DNA of 64,000 nucleotides from Chitinophagaceae bacterium (GCA_023957125.1 JAMLHL010000005.1:64061-128060); one strand, 5' to 3'; counted from the first letter of the stretch, positions 8,282-18,049 are shown. The notes: generated by a model from the letters alone, not told the origin. Numbers and translations: made by a program.

Positions 8282-9694
8282 ATGGCAAATCAGTTATTCG
8301 ATTTTGGATTGGTTGGGTTGGGTGTAATGGGCCGCAACCTTCTTTTAAATATGGCCGATCATGGCTTTGCGGTTATTGGATACAACAGAAGCCCGCAGAA
8401 AGTGACGGATTTGGAAAATGAAATCGTTCCCGGCACTACGATAAAAGGAACTTCCGATCTAAAGGTAATGGTAGCCGCCCTCAAATTACCCCGCAGGATA
8501 ACCCTGTTGGTAAAGGCCGGCCAGCCGGTAGATGATATGCTGGAGGAGCTCGTTCCGCTACTCGACAAAGGCGACATTGTGATTGACGGGGGTAATTCTC
8601 ATTACACCGATACGCTCAGGCGCGTTCGATACATGCAGGAAAAAGGCTTTCATTTCATGGGCATGGGAGTTTCCGGCGGGGAAGAAGGCGCGAGAAGAGG
8701 TCCCAGCATTATGCCGGGTGGCGATGCTGAAGCCTATCAGCATGTAAAACCCATGCTGGAAGCGGTGTCCGCCAAGGTCAACGGCGAGCCCTGTGTGTCC
8801 TATATGGGAAAAGGTGCAGCCGGGCATTATGTAAAGATGGTGCATAATGGTATTGAGTATGGGATCATGCAGCTGATCAGCGAAGTATATGATGTGTTGC
8901 ATCGCGGCTACGGATTTACCAATGATGAGCTTCATGAGGTGTTTAAACAGTGGAATGACGGAGAACTGCAGTCATTTTTAGTGGAAATAACCCGCGATAT
9001 ATTTTTAAAGAACGATGATAAGACCGGTAAACGTTTGGTGGATGTAATACTGGATAAAGCCGGATCAAAAGGCACCGGCAAATGGACTTCGCAGGATGCG
9101 ATGGACCTGGGTATGTCTATACCGACCATTGATATTGCGGTAAGCATGCGCAACCTTTCGGCGCTGAAAGACGAAAGAGTAAAGGCTGCCACTGTGTATC
9201 CCTCCGAAATTAAAATTGCCGGGGTTTCTAAAGAAGAGATCGTTCAGCAGGCCAGGGATGCCCTGTTTTTTGGCATTATGATCAGTTATGCCCAGGGATT
9301 GGCGCTTTTAGTGGAAGCCTCTAAGGAATACCAGATGGAAATTCCTCTTCCCGATGTGGTTAAAATATGGAGAGGCGGCTGTATTATCCGGTCTTCGCTC
9401 CTGGAGGTGTTCTATCAGGCGTATGTTAAAAATGCCGATCTCCCCAATATTTTATTGGACAGTCATATTGCCGCCCTGGTGAAAAGCAGAACAGAGAATA
9501 CAAGAAGATTCATTGCAACAGCGGCCCAGGCGGGTATTCCTGTTTCGGCGCTGGCAGTATCTTTAGGGTATTTTGATGCATACCGGAGCGCAGTAATGCC
9601 TACGAATCTGATCCAGGCGCAACGCGACTTTTTCGGAGCGCATACATACCAGCGCGTGGATGAGGAAGGAATTTTTCATTCTAACTGGCAATAG
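8282..9694 (+). CDS. gnd: 6-phosphogluconate dehydrogenase, decarboxylating
   Basis: A 470-residue cytoplasmic enzyme of normal length that converts 6-phosphogluconate to ribulose 5-phosphate and CO2 while reducing NAD(P)+. Seen are the N-terminal Rossmann motif GLGVMGRNLLLNM, the substrate-binding GVSGGEEGARRGPSIMPGG and KMVHNGIEYG with the catalytic Lys, and the C-terminal WRGGCIIRS region. It is followed 107 bp later by zwf, so two of the three oxidative pentose phosphate enzymes are together. No pgl (phosphogluconolactonase) gene is recognised in the window. Confidence 0.97.
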   Translation: MANQLFDFGLVGLGVMGRNLLLNMADHGFAVIGYNRSPQKVTDLENEIVPGTTIKGTSDLKVMVAALKLPRRITLLVKAGQPVDDMLEELVPLLDKGDIVIDGGNSHYTDTLRRVRYMQEKGFHFMGMGVSGGEEGARRGPSIMPGGDAEAYQHVKPMLEAVSAKVNGEPCVSYMGKGAAGHYVKMVHNGIEYGIMQLISEVYDVLHRGYGFTNDELHEVFKQWNDGELQSFLVEITRDIFLKNDDKTGKRLVDVILDKAGSKGTGKWTSQDAMDLGMSIPTIDIAVSMRNLSALKDERVKAATVYPSEIKIAGVSKEEIVQQARDALFFGIMISYAQGLALLVEASKEYQMEIPLPDVVKIWRGGCIIRSSLLEVFYQAYVKNADLPNILLDSHIAALVKSRTENTRRFIATAAQAGIPVSALAVSLGYFDAYRSAVMPTNLIQAQRDFFGAHTYQRVDEEGIFHSNWQ

Positions 9695-9801
9695 CTCCAT
9701 TTTCTGGAAATTTAAAATGATGAACCTGTCTGCCATTCCCCTGCGGGGTTAATGATGAATGACAAACGATCTTTCAACTGATACTAGTAACTATAACCGG
9801 T

Positions 9802-11334
9802 ATGCAAAATCATAAACGTCCACCTTCCTCGCTTATATTTATTTTTGGAGGAAGCGGCGATCTTAACCTTCGTAAACTGACTCCCGCTCTCTATAATTTA
9901 TTCCTGGATGAATGGATGCCCGAAAAGTTTGGCATTGTGGGCATCGGAAGAAGCGACTATAATGACGATAACTACAGAACGCATTTATTTGAGGGGATAA
10001 AAAAATTTTCCCGCCGGTCTGGACAGGAAAACGGGAACTGGAAGGAATTTTCGGAGCATATCAGCTATTTGCAAATGGATGCGGAGGATGAGACTGCTTA
10101 TAATAAGATATCTGATCTGGTAAAAGAAAAAGAAGCGGTGTTTGGAGAACACCCCAATGTGATCTTTTATCTGGCCGTAGCGCCGCAACTGGTGCCGGAT
10201 ATCGCGGCAAAATTAGGTTCGCTTAATATCTGTGCGGATACCAAATACACCCGGATTGTGATCGAAAAACCGTTTGGTCATGATCTGCAAAGCGCCCGGG
10301 AACTGAATCATTTGCTGAGCACCATGTTCGACGAAGACCAGATCTTTCGTATTGATCACTACCTGGGAAAAGAAACGGTACAGAACATCCTGGCCTTGCG
10401 GTTTGCCAACGCCCTGTTTGAACCGATATGGAATCGCAACTATATAGAAAACGTACAAATTACTGCTGCGGAAACGGTAGGTTCGGAGAATCGCGGCGCC
10501 TATTATGAAAAATCGGGCGCTTTAAGAGATATGGTGCAAAATCACATGTTGCAACTGATGTGTATGATTGCCATGGAAGCGCCCGTATCATTCGAGGCCA
10601 ATGAGATCAGGAACAAGAAAGTAGATGTATTGAACGCCATTCGTAAAATAGACCACAACAGCGTTCAGGATTATGCCGTAAGAGGTCAGTATGCCGAGGG
10701 GTGGATGAAAGGCGAAAAGGTACCGGGATACCGGCAGGAAAAAAACGTAAACCCGGAGTCCGATGTGGAAACCTTCGCCGCCGTGAAGTTTTATATTGAT
10801 AACTGGCGGTGGCAGGATGTGCCCTTTTATGTTCGTACCGGCAAACGCATGCGCAATAAGAGCAGCATTATAACTCTGCAGTTCCGTCCGGCGCCCAGCT
10901 TTGCCTTCCCTTCCGAAGCGGCTGCTACCTGGCGTCCCAACAGGCTTACCATCAGCATTCAGCCGGAAATGGATATCCGGATCAGGTTCCAGGCCAAGCG
11001 ACCCGGTCAGGACATGATCCTCAGTCCGGTAGATATGATCTTCAATTATGATGAGGCCTATGACGAGCATCAGCCCGAGGCCTATGAAACCCTGCTGCTG
11101 GACGTAATGGAAGGCAATGCCACTCTGTTTATGAGGGGAGATCAGGTAGAAGCCGCATGGAAGCTCATTATGCCCATTTTAGAGGCCTGGGATGCCCGTA
11201 AGCCGGTAGATTTTCCCAACTATGCGCCCGATTCCTGGGGCCCTGAAGATGCGGAGGCCCTGATTGCACGGGATGGTTTTAACTGGATAACCCTGCCGCC
11301 GCCGCATGAAGAGGACGAGGAGGTTAAGAAATAA
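9802..11334 (+). CDS. zwf: Glucose-6-phosphate 1-dehydrogenase
   Basis: A 510-residue cytoplasmic enzyme that oxidises glucose 6-phosphate to 6-phosphogluconolactone with NADP+. Seen are the N-terminal nucleotide-binding [19 protein letters not shown], the EKPFGHD segment and the active-site [14 protein letters not shown]. The fingerprint begins FGGSGDLN where many homologues have FGATGDLT. The C-terminal acidic tail ([10 protein letters not shown]) is longer than in many homologues. It forms a cluster with gnd upstream and bcp 21 bp downstream; coupling to a peroxidase suits an NADPH and oxidative-defence context. Confidence 0.97.
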   Translation: MQNHKRPPSSLIFIFGGSGDLNLRKLTPALYNLFLDEWMPEKFGIVGIGRSDYNDDNYRTHLFEGIKKFSRRSGQENGNWKEFSEHISYLQMDAEDETAYNKISDLVKEKEAVFGEHPNVIFYLAVAPQLVPDIAAKLGSLNICADTKYTRIVIEKPFGHDLQSARELNHLLSTMFDEDQIFRIDHYLGKETVQNILALRFANALFEPIWNRNYIENVQITAAETVGSENRGAYYEKSGALRDMVQNHMLQLMCMIAMEAPVSFEANEIRNKKVDVLNAIRKIDHNSVQDYAVRGQYAEGWMKGEKVPGYRQEKNVNPESDVETFAAVKFYIDNWRWQDVPFYVRTGKRMRNKSSIITLQFRPAPSFAFPSEAAATWRPNRLTISIQPEMDIRIRFQAKRPGQDMILSPVDMIFNYDEAYDEHQPEAYETLLLDVMEGNATLFMRGDQVEAAWKLIMPILEAWDARKPVDFPNYAPDSWGPEDAEALIARDGFNWITLPPPHEEDEEVKK

Positions 11335-11355
11335 TTTTCTATTTTCACCAATGAT

Positions 11356-11829
11356 ATGATTACGCTACAGGAGGGTGATAAAGCGCCTGCTTTTTCCGGG
11401 AGGAATCAAAAAGATGAGAAGATTGCGCTGTCCGATTATAAAGGAAAAAAGCTGGTACTTTATTTTTATCCTAAAGACGATACGCCGGGTTGCACTTCAC
11501 AGGCGTGTAATTTACGGGATCATTTTTCGTTGTTAAAACAAAAAGGGTTCGAGATCCTGGGTGTAAGCCCGGATGATGAACGATCGCATCGGGATTTTGA
11601 GACGAAGTATGCCCTTCCTTTCAACCTGCTTGCCGACCCTGAGCATAAAATTATAGAAAAATATGGCGTATGGGGCGAAAAGCAGCTGTATGGAAGGAAA
11701 TTTATGGGATTGATCCGCACTACTTTTGTCATTGATGAAAAAGGGATTATCAGAAAAATATTTTTACGTCCCAGGGTAAAGGCGCATGCGGAAGAGATCA
11801 TCCGGTACTGGGAAGAGCAACAACACTAA
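11356..11829 (+). CDS. bcp: Thioredoxin-dependent thiol peroxidase (Bcp/PrxQ)
   Basis: A 157-residue peroxiredoxin. The peroxidatic and resolving cysteines are in DDTPGCTSQACNLRDHF, with the C-x4-C spacing of atypical 2-Cys PrxQ enzymes. It reduces hydrogen and organic peroxides using thioredoxin, in the cytoplasm (no signal peptide). The gene follows zwf after 21 bp, and its stop overlaps the next start in a TAATG, so translation of the downstream gene is probably coupled. Confidence 0.95.
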   Translation: MITLQEGDKAPAFSGRNQKDEKIALSDYKGKKLVLYFYPKDDTPGCTSQACNLRDHFSLLKQKGFEILGVSPDDERSHRDFETKYALPFNLLADPEHKIIEKYGVWGEKQLYGRKFMGLIRTTFVIDEKGIIRKIFLRPRVKAHAEEIIRYWEEQQH

Positions 11830-12131
11830 TGGATATTTCAGACATTAAGATCCGGGAAAAATCACTGAGGGCAAAAATAGCTGCCCGTTGCCTGGGGGTG
11901 AGCAATGTGGCTTTTACCCTCGGCAAAACCATTTATCTCTACAATGCCACCACCCGGGAGTTTTTACATGATGCCCGTTGGGTAAAGCACGAGCTGAAGC
12001 ATGTGGAACAATTTCAACGCTACGGTTTTATTCCCTTTTTAGCTTTATATACATTTGAAACCATAAAGAAAGGATATCGTAAAAATAAATATGAAGTGGA
12101 GGCGCGGGACGCCGAACTGGAAATGGATTAA
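11829..12131 (+). CDS. Small HExxH-motif protein (DUF4157-like mini zincin)
   Basis: A 100-residue protein with a zinc-metalloprotease signature, HELKH, at residues 54-58, followed by a hydrophobic helix and a C-terminal helix with YEVEARDAE (Glu89 or Glu91) that could give the third zinc ligand. The form resembles the core of DUF4157 domains, here without any fused toxin or secretion domain. There is no signal peptide. Its ATG overlaps the bcp stop by one base, so the two are co-translated. Its substrate is unknown; activity has to be shown because such minimal zincins may be non-catalytic. Confidence 0.72.
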   Translation: MDISDIKIREKSLRAKIAARCLGVSNVAFTLGKTIYLYNATTREFLHDARWVKHELKHVEQFQRYGFIPFLALYTFETIKKGYRKNKYEVEARDAELEMD

Positions 12132-12153
12132 CGGTTCCTTTTATCCCGGCGTT

Positions 12154-13299
12154 CTATAGCTTACTCAACCGTTCCACGGCTCTTTCAAGCGTTTCATCTT
12201 TTTTACAGAAACAAAAGCGAAGCACTTTATTATCCACGGGATCTTGATAGAAGGCGGAAACCGGGATGGTAGCTACACCGTATTCACGGGTAAGGCGGAG
12301 GGCCATGTCCCTCTCAGGTTCTTCACTGAAATGTTCGTAACTGCCCAGGATGAAATAACTTCCATGGGAAGCGAGCATGCTGAACCGGGTGTCTTTCATC
12401 AATTGCAAAAAATAGTCTCTTTTGTTTTGAACAAAACTGCCTAAAGAAAGATACTGATCCTTTTCTTTTAAAAAAGAGGCGAGGGCTACCTGTTTAGGTG
12501 TATCTGTGGAGAAACAGTTGTATTGATGCACTTTTCTGAATTCATTCATCGCTTCGGGCGGCGCTACACAATACCCGATTTTCCAGCCGGTGCAATGATA
12601 AATTTTGCCAAACGAAAAACAAACAAAACTTCTCTCCAGCAGATCGGGATAACGCAGCATGCTCAGGTGCGGCATTCCATCAAACACAAGGTGTTCATAT
12701 ACTTCATCACTTAATATAAAAATGTCGGTTCCTTTTACAACACTTCTCAGTTCCCGGATGTCTTCCTTTCTCAAAACAGCCCCCGTAGGATTATGCGGCG
12801 AGTTCAGCATGATCATACGCGTTCGCGGCGTTAACGACCGGCGAACCATCTCCCAGTCAATGGAATAGCCGGGATGTTGCAGGGGAATGAGCACGGGCCT
12901 GGCACCATTGACCAGGATATTGGGAATATAGCTGTCATATCCCGGCTGGAAAACGATCACTTCGTCACCCGGATGCAGCACGGCTGTAAGGGCCGTATAG
13001 ATCGCATACGTGCCTCCCGGGGTAATAGTTATTTTCGTTTCAGGATCAATTTGGGTACCGTATAAATCTTCAATCTTTTCCGCGATTGTTTCTCTCAACG
13101 GCATATAACCGTGCATGTGTGCATATTGGTTATATCCTGCCCGCATGGCTTCATTCACCCTCGCTATCAGCATCTCATTCATCGGGAAGTCGGGGAAACC
13201 CTGTCCGAGGTTAACCGCCTTGTATTCTTTTGCCAGGGCGCTCATCACCGTAAATATGGTAGTGCCTGTTGCCGGAAGTTTGGAATAAGGAATGCGCAT
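12154..13299 (-). CDS. Class I/II PLP-dependent aminotransferase, methionine aminotransferase-like (YbdL group)
   Basis: A 381-residue fold-type I aminotransferase. Seen are NLGQGFPDFP near residue 31, the PLP-anchoring TPGGTYAIY loop, SPHNPTGAV with the conserved Asn, LSDEVYEHLVFDG, and SFGKIYHCTGWKIGY with the Schiff-base Lys. These resemble YbdL and kynurenine aminotransferases, which prefer methionine and aromatic amino acids. It may act in methionine salvage by transaminating 2-oxo-4-methylthiobutanoate (inference). It is convergent with the mini zincin gene, 22 bp apart. Confidence 0.9.
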   Translation of the reverse strand: MRIPYSKLPATGTTIFTVMSALAKEYKAVNLGQGFPDFPMNEMLIARVNEAMRAGYNQYAHMHGYMPLRETIAEKIEDLYGTQIDPETKITITPGGTYAIYTALTAVLHPGDEVIVFQPGYDSYIPNILVNGARPVLIPLQHPGYSIDWEMVRRSLTPRTRMIMLNSPHNPTGAVLRKEDIRELRSVVKGTDIFILSDEVYEHLVFDGMPHLSMLRYPDLLERSFVCFSFGKIYHCTGWKIGYCVAPPEAMNEFRKVHQYNCFSTDTPKQVALASFLKEKDQYLSLGSFVQNKRDYFLQLMKDTRFSMLASHGSYFILGSYEHFSEEPERDMALRLTREYGVATIPVSAFYQDPVDNKVLRFCFCKKDETLERAVERLSKL

Positions 13300-13377
13300 G
13301 GAATATAAATAATAACGGGATTGGTATTGCGGCTACTCTTCTCGGGCTGACTTTGTTCATCTCGGATTATCAATTTC

Positions 13378-14112
13378 TCAGAGATGTAATAACCGTTTCT
13401 CAAGCAACCATTTTGCCGGTTTGGGCTCGGCGTATTTTAATCCAAACTGGTCAATGCTCTTTTTAATATGCGCTACAGCTTCTTCAATTGAATCGGTGAG
13501 TAGTAACAGGTTAAGGTCTTCAGGAGAAATCGTATGTTCTGTTTTGAGTTTTTCTATGTAATCCATCAACTCTTTTTGAAAATCCTTGCAAAAAACGATT
13601 ATCGGAAAGGCTTCAATCACATTGGTTTGAACCAGGGTGAGTGCCTCAAAAAGTTCATCCATAGTACCGAATCCGCCGGGCATTACCACAAAAGCGTATG
13701 AATATTTGATCAGCAGTGTTTTGCGGACGAAAAAATATTTGATATTTACCCATTTATCCAGGTAGGGATTGGCTTGTTGTTCGTGCGGTAGAATGATATT
13801 ACACCCCACCGACTTGCCGCCTACATCTTTCGCTCCACGATTGGCCGCTTCCATGATTCCCGGGCCGCCACCGGTCATGATGGTAAAGCCCAACTTTGCT
13901 ATTTCAGCAGAGAGTTTCCGCGTTAGCGCATAATATTTATGATCTTCCTTAAACCGGGCGGATCCAAAAACGGTTACGCAGGGACCTACAAAATGCAGGG
14001 TTCTGAATCCTTTGATAAATTCCCACGCTGCTTTAACCACAAACTTAAAATCTTTCCATCTGGACTGCGGACCTTCTAAAAAGCGAATTTCTGAACTCGA
14101 GACCTTGGTCAT
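13378..14112 (-). CDS. LOG/TIGR00730-family Rossmann-fold nucleotide-binding protein
   Basis: A 244-residue protein. It carries the LOG motifs GGGPGIMEAANRGA and PGGFGTMDELFEAL, the latter being the PGGxGTxxE signature with catalytic Glu. Characterised members are phosphoribohydrolases that cut nucleoside 5'-monophosphates, releasing a base such as adenine or a cytokinin. In bacteria without cytokinins the role is probably nucleotide housekeeping. An N-terminal extension of about 60 residues precedes the domain. It lies upstream of the aminotransferase gene with a gap of 78 bp, and diverges from the DsbA-fold gene. Confidence 0.88.
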   Translation of the reverse strand: MTKVSSSEIRFLEGPQSRWKDFKFVVKAAWEFIKGFRTLHFVGPCVTVFGSARFKEDHKYYALTRKLSAEIAKLGFTIMTGGGPGIMEAANRGAKDVGGKSVGCNIILPHEQQANPYLDKWVNIKYFFVRKTLLIKYSYAFVVMPGGFGTMDELFEALTLVQTNVIEAFPIIVFCKDFQKELMDYIEKLKTEHTISPEDLNLLLLTDSIEEAVAHIKKSIDQFGLKYAEPKPAKWLLEKRLLHL

Positions 14113-14328
14113 ATTTCCAAAAAGTTTAAAATTTCAAACCTACCTGTTTTTTTGTTAAAATTATTAACGTTTATAAGACAATATGTCACTATGCCGTATA
14201 TTAGACCGATTTGCCGAAATTCATCGAAGAATCGTGATAACGATGAAGTTATACCGTAAAACAGGAAGGTAATACTTGTCGGGAAATGAAGTGGCATTTG
14301 TTTTGATATTATAGATAAAAATTATAAA

Positions 14329-14335
14329 AAGGAGG
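14329..14335 (+). promoter_or_regulatory. Strong Shine-Dalgarno sequence (AAGGAGG)
   Basis: A full AAGGAGG ends 4 bases before the ATG at 14340. Most genes in this window lack a recognisable Shine-Dalgarno, as is usual in Bacteroidota, so this one stands out and fixes the start of the DsbA-fold gene. Confidence 0.7.
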
Positions 14336-14339
14336 GGAT

Positions 14340-14897
14340 ATGAGGTTTAAAGTTGAAGAAAGGATTATACTGCCAAAAGAAATGGTAGTGGGTGATCCTG
14401 AAGCAAAAGTTATGATCGTAGAATATGGAGACTATGAAAGCGCAGAAACCGCCAGGGTCCATATGATAGTGCTGGAGTTACTGAAGAAATTTAAGGGAAA
14501 GATAAAATACAATTTCAGGCATTTCCCTCTCACGCGGATACACCAGCGTTCTTTTAAGGCGGCGGAAGCTGCAATAGCGGCGGGGCAGGAAGGAAAGTTT
14601 TGGGAAATGCATAACATCCTGCTTCACCATCAGCGCAGCCTGGGAACCATCAGTCTTAAAGGATATGCGCGGGAAGTAGGCGTAACCCGGAAGAGTTTCC
14701 TGGATGATCTCATGAATTCAAAGTTTGGCTGGTACGTCAGGGACGATCAGATGCAGGCGGTGGATGTAGGCGTAACCGATGTGCCGGCGATATTTATTAA
14801 CGGCGAACGCTTCGATAAGAAACCCACGCTGCAAAATTTGTCCGCGGCCATTGAGATGGTATTGAAAGGTAAAGGCGCATTGTCTCAGAGAGCTTAA
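14340..14897 (+). CDS. DsbA-fold thioredoxin-like protein lacking the CxxC active site
   Basis: A 185-residue protein with the DsbA/FrnE layout: a first beta strand (VMIVEYGDY), an inserted helical domain (about residues 65-130), then the cis-Pro loop VTDVPAIFING and a final helix. At residues 34-37, where DsbA proteins have CxxC, it has Ser-Ala-Glu-Thr, and the protein contains no cysteine at all. It is therefore unlikely to be an oxidoreductase. It has no signal peptide and would be cytoplasmic, perhaps as a binding or chaperone protein. The start is supported by AAGGAGG at 14329. The lipid kinase gene follows 16 bp later. Confidence 0.82.
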   Translation: MRFKVEERIILPKEMVVGDPEAKVMIVEYGDYESAETARVHMIVLELLKKFKGKIKYNFRHFPLTRIHQRSFKAAEAAIAAGQEGKFWEMHNILLHHQRSLGTISLKGYAREVGVTRKSFLDDLMNSKFGWYVRDDQMQAVDVGVTDVPAIFINGERFDKKPTLQNLSAAIEMVLKGKGALSQRA

Positions 14898-14913
14898 TCC
14901 ATAGCTTACAGGT

Positions 14914-15804
14914 ATGGAACGGAGGATGATCTTTTTACTGAATCCCATATCGGGAAGTGGCGACAGGTTGAAGCTGAGAAAGTTGCTGGAGCGCAGGCTT
15001 CCGGATTTAAACGTGGATTTTGAAATCCATCCTTCTGTATCCGATGGGAATTATGGAGCGCTCCGTTCGGAAATATTACGAAGCAAGGTAACAGACGTTG
15101 TGATAGCCGGTGGCGATGGCACTATTAATAATGTGGTAAACAGTTTGAGAGATACCGGCGTTGCTTTTGGTATCATTCCCTGCGGTTCCGGTAACGGGCT
15201 TGCCTTTTGTGCCGGTATCCCGGGAAATCCGGATAAGGCTGTTGATCTTCTATTTTCGGCCTCTCCGAAACCGACAGATGCATTTTATGTGAACCATCAG
15301 TTTTCCTGTATGTTAAGTGGTTTGGGTTTTGACGCGCAGGTTGCTTATGATTTTTCAAAACAAAATAAACGGGGTTTGTCAACTTATGTCCGGCAAACCA
15401 TAGCCGCCTTTTTAAAAGCAAAACCGTATGATTTCGAAATCGCTACCGAAACGGATCGTTTTTCCAAACAGGCGTTTTTTATAAGCATAGCCAACAGCAA
15501 CCAGTTTGGCAACCGGTTTACCATAGCGCCAAAAGCCAGTCTCAACGACGGTTTGCTTGATGTGGTGGTGGTACAAAAGATGAATAAGATACGAATGTTG
15601 TTTTCTGTGTTGCGCCAGATCAGGAGCGGGCAGGTAGAAAACAAACTGAATACAAAGCGTGGCATTCTATACTTTCAGACTCCCGGCCTGGTGATTAAAA
15701 ACCGGGATGCAGCGCCCTTTCATATTGACGGGGATCCCCATCCCGCCGCCTTTACTCTGGATATCCGCGTTATTCCTGCTGCATTTCGTCTGATACGGCC
15801 GTAA
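14914..15804 (+). CDS. Diacylglycerol kinase family lipid kinase (YegS/DgkB-like)
   Basis: A 296-residue protein. The catalytic-domain motif VIAGGDGTINNVVNSL lies near residue 65, preceded by FLLNPISGSGD (phosphate loop), and CGSGNGLAF follows. The C-terminal half is the usual beta-sandwich. Members phosphorylate diacylglycerol or related lipids (YegS, phosphatidylglycerol) with ATP at the inner membrane. It is probably in an operon with the upstream DsbA-fold gene. Its last 35 bp overlap tail to tail with the patatin gene on the other strand. Confidence 0.92.
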   Translation: MERRMIFLLNPISGSGDRLKLRKLLERRLPDLNVDFEIHPSVSDGNYGALRSEILRSKVTDVVIAGGDGTINNVVNSLRDTGVAFGIIPCGSGNGLAFCAGIPGNPDKAVDLLFSASPKPTDAFYVNHQFSCMLSGLGFDAQVAYDFSKQNKRGLSTYVRQTIAAFLKAKPYDFEIATETDRFSKQAFFISIANSNQFGNRFTIAPKASLNDGLLDVVVVQKMNKIRMLFSVLRQIRSGQVENKLNTKRGILYFQTPGLVIKNRDAAPFHIDGDPHPAAFTLDIRVIPAAFRLIRP

Positions 15805-18049
15805 GTTTTCCGGATTGCCAGTTCGCCATTTTGTTGAATGCTCTCAGATTAGATCGTGATCGCAGAGACCGTTTGATGTCCTGCTTTTCATTTTTGGTAA
15901 GATGAAAGTTCAGCGCCGCACCCCTTTGCATGGGTAGCGGAGCATAAGCGAAGGTAACTTTCTCGAAGGGGAACTCAAATCCGGTATGAGCATATTGGAT
16001 CATTTCGTCCTGGAAATAATCCTGCATTTTCATCCAGTTGTGTTGCAGCGTCATGAGCGGTTTGGTAAACAAACCCACAATGCTCGGATCGTCGTAGCCC
16101 TCATTCCAGTCTCCGTCTTTGCGGTCTCTTATTTGAACAAACACCACTCCCCCGGTATTTTCTTTGATCCAGTCTTCCATAACATGCAAAAAGCGAAGAG
16201 ACGATTCCTGTCCGAAGTTATCGCGCATCCCGCCATCCATCACATCAATAATAGGATTGGAAGGCATCCACACATTGGGCAGCACATAAGGAAAGGTAGC
16301 GCTGATGCGTAAGGCGGAAAGCATTCTTAACCCGAGCGGATCCTGCTTATTGAAAAATGCGGCAAAATCTATAGCGTCGGGATCAGCGGTGATCCCGGCA
16401 GCAGAATCCGGCCAATTGCGCATCATAAAACTAACCGGTTGGGTACTGAAGATCATTTTTCTGCCATCGCGGGTAATGGTAGCGTTGAACAGCATTAAGG
16501 GAACCCTGGCTGTCTTTTCGTCTTCGGCTATATCCTGCAGGGTATAATTCAGGATCTTCCCGGTGTTGCGGTTAAACTGTTCTTCAAAAGCAAATCCCCT
16601 GTCTTTAACATAATGGAAGCCGCCTGCTTTAAACTGCTGCGCCGGAGCAAAAAGATCACGGGTAACAAAGGAAGAGAACAGGGCATTTAAAAGATCCTTG
16701 GAGATATTCTCACTGTATTCCGGATCCCGGGGTTGAACCGGTTTTCCCTGCTGCCGGAGCCTGCACAGTTCGCGGTAATAGGCGGCTCCAAGCATACCTC
16801 CCGAAGCGCCATTAATAATAAAGGTTTTCCTCATCAGCTCTCCGTTCATCACGCTGTCAAGATGTTGCATTACATTAAGCGTAAAAGTAGCCGAACGGGT
16901 GCCGCCGCCACTTACGTTGATGATATATAACAGAGGTTTATCTTCCTTCTGCCTTGTTTTCCAGGCTTCCAGGATCCGGATCATATTTTCTTTGTCGGAC
17001 TTCATTTTATCCGGCGAACATAAGGCCATAATGCTGTCAATACTGTAGTTGGGCCGTTCCGTACGATTGGTATAGTTAACGCCATAAGCTTTGTTGCGGG
17101 GGTCTATGATCTCCTTCTCGAATAAAATATTAAGCACCAGGCCCAACAACAGGAGAACCGGGAAAGCCCAGCTTTTTAACCAATAGGCAAGCGCCCCTAA
17201 TCCCGCGATGAAGACTGCAAAAAACAGTTGAATGGCTGCGGCTGCGGGAATAATAAAAAAAGTATTGTCTATCAGCATGCCGGTAATGGCCAAAAATAAA
17301 AAGGCGAGGATGATAGAAATTACGGCATTGAAGTGATGTCGCTTGAACAGGGCGTCAATAAACTCCTGAGAATAATGTTCCACATTCCTGGGCTTCCTCA
17401 GGCTCAGTCCCGTATTAAAAAACCATTCCACATGCAAGAGTCCCTTTTCATGAAAATGTTTACCTCCCAGGCCAAATTGAGCCTTAAAAGCTTCGGGATC
17501 CCTGAATACGGGTTCCATCGTACGGATGAAGGATTTTTCTGCTCTGAAGAAATACATGAAAGAGATAACAAATGAAAAGCTCACTCCTGCCAATAAATTC
17601 ACAACCAGCAGGATCACCCGGCGGATCGGGAGGAGTTCATTGTGCAGGTCGTAATAAACACTCCTTGAACAATAGAAGATCAGGAACAACAGGGGGATGA
17701 CCGCATTATTGATACAATATTTCAGAAAAGGCTGGGAGGTGGTGGCTAAAAATTTGAACTGGTTGCTGTGCAAAATGAAAGTGGTGATGTTCCAGCTCAT
17801 TATAAAAATGCCGGTGGTCATTCCAACGATGGCGATGCTCAACCCATTCACTTTTCCCAGGTATTCCGGCGCCAGGAATAAAGAATCGGCGCCAAAAGCG
17901 CTCATGAAATCGCCGTTGATAGCGCTGCCCAGAATAACCCAAAAAACAAGCAACAACTGGTAACGCCTGAGATGAAGTATGAAAAGTTGAATGGGGAAGG
18001 AATAATAAAATCCTCTGATATATGTTTTTATAGCGGGCATGGCAGGCAT
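15770..18049 (-). CDS. Membrane-anchored patatin-like phospholipase
   Basis: A 759-residue protein. The N-terminal 320 residues hold about seven to eight hydrophobic helices, so it is an inner membrane protein. The C-terminal part is a patatin domain: the oxyanion stretch NVSGGGTRSATF near residue 380, the nucleophile elbow NGASGGMLG (GxSxG) about 40 residues later, and DGGMRDN with the catalytic Asp near residue 615. Patatins are lipid acyl hydrolases using a Ser-Asp dyad. The fusion to a multi-pass membrane domain suggests it acts on membrane lipids. Its 3' end overlaps the convergent lipid kinase gene by 35 bp, and both concern lipids. An alternative ATG lies at 18040. Confidence 0.87.
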   Translation of the reverse strand: MPAMPAIKTYIRGFYYSFPIQLFILHLRRYQLLLVFWVILGSAINGDFMSAFGADSLFLAPEYLGKVNGLSIAIVGMTTGIFIMSWNITTFILHSNQFKFLATTSQPFLKYCINNAVIPLLFLIFYCSRSVYYDLHNELLPIRRVILLVVNLLAGVSFSFVISFMYFFRAEKSFIRTMEPVFRDPEAFKAQFGLGGKHFHEKGLLHVEWFFNTGLSLRKPRNVEHYSQEFIDALFKRHHFNAVISIILAFLFLAITGMLIDNTFFIIPAAAAIQLFFAVFIAGLGALAYWLKSWAFPVLLLLGLVLNILFEKEIIDPRNKAYGVNYTNRTERPNYSIDSIMALCSPDKMKSDKENMIRILEAWKTRQKEDKPLLYIINVSGGGTRSATFTLNVMQHLDSVMNGELMRKTFIINGASGGMLGAAYYRELCRLRQQGKPVQPRDPEYSENISKDLLNALFSSFVTRDLFAPAQQFKAGGFHYVKDRGFAFEEQFNRNTGKILNYTLQDIAEDEKTARVPLMLFNATITRDGRKMIFSTQPVSFMMRNWPDSAAGITADPDAIDFAAFFNKQDPLGLRMLSALRISATFPYVLPNVWMPSNPIIDVMDGGMRDNFGQESSLRFLHVMEDWIKENTGGVVFVQIRDRKDGDWNEGYDDPSIVGLFTKPLMTLQHNWMKMQDYFQDEMIQYAHTGFEFPFEKVTFAYAPLPMQRGAALNFHLTKNEKQDIKRSLRSRSNLRAFNKMANWQSGKLTAVSDEMQQE

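Noticed and set aside
14109..14297. Possible 62-residue minus-strand gene before the DsbA-fold gene
   Set aside because: No recognisable domain, starts in AT-rich promoter-like sequence and overlaps the LOG gene start.
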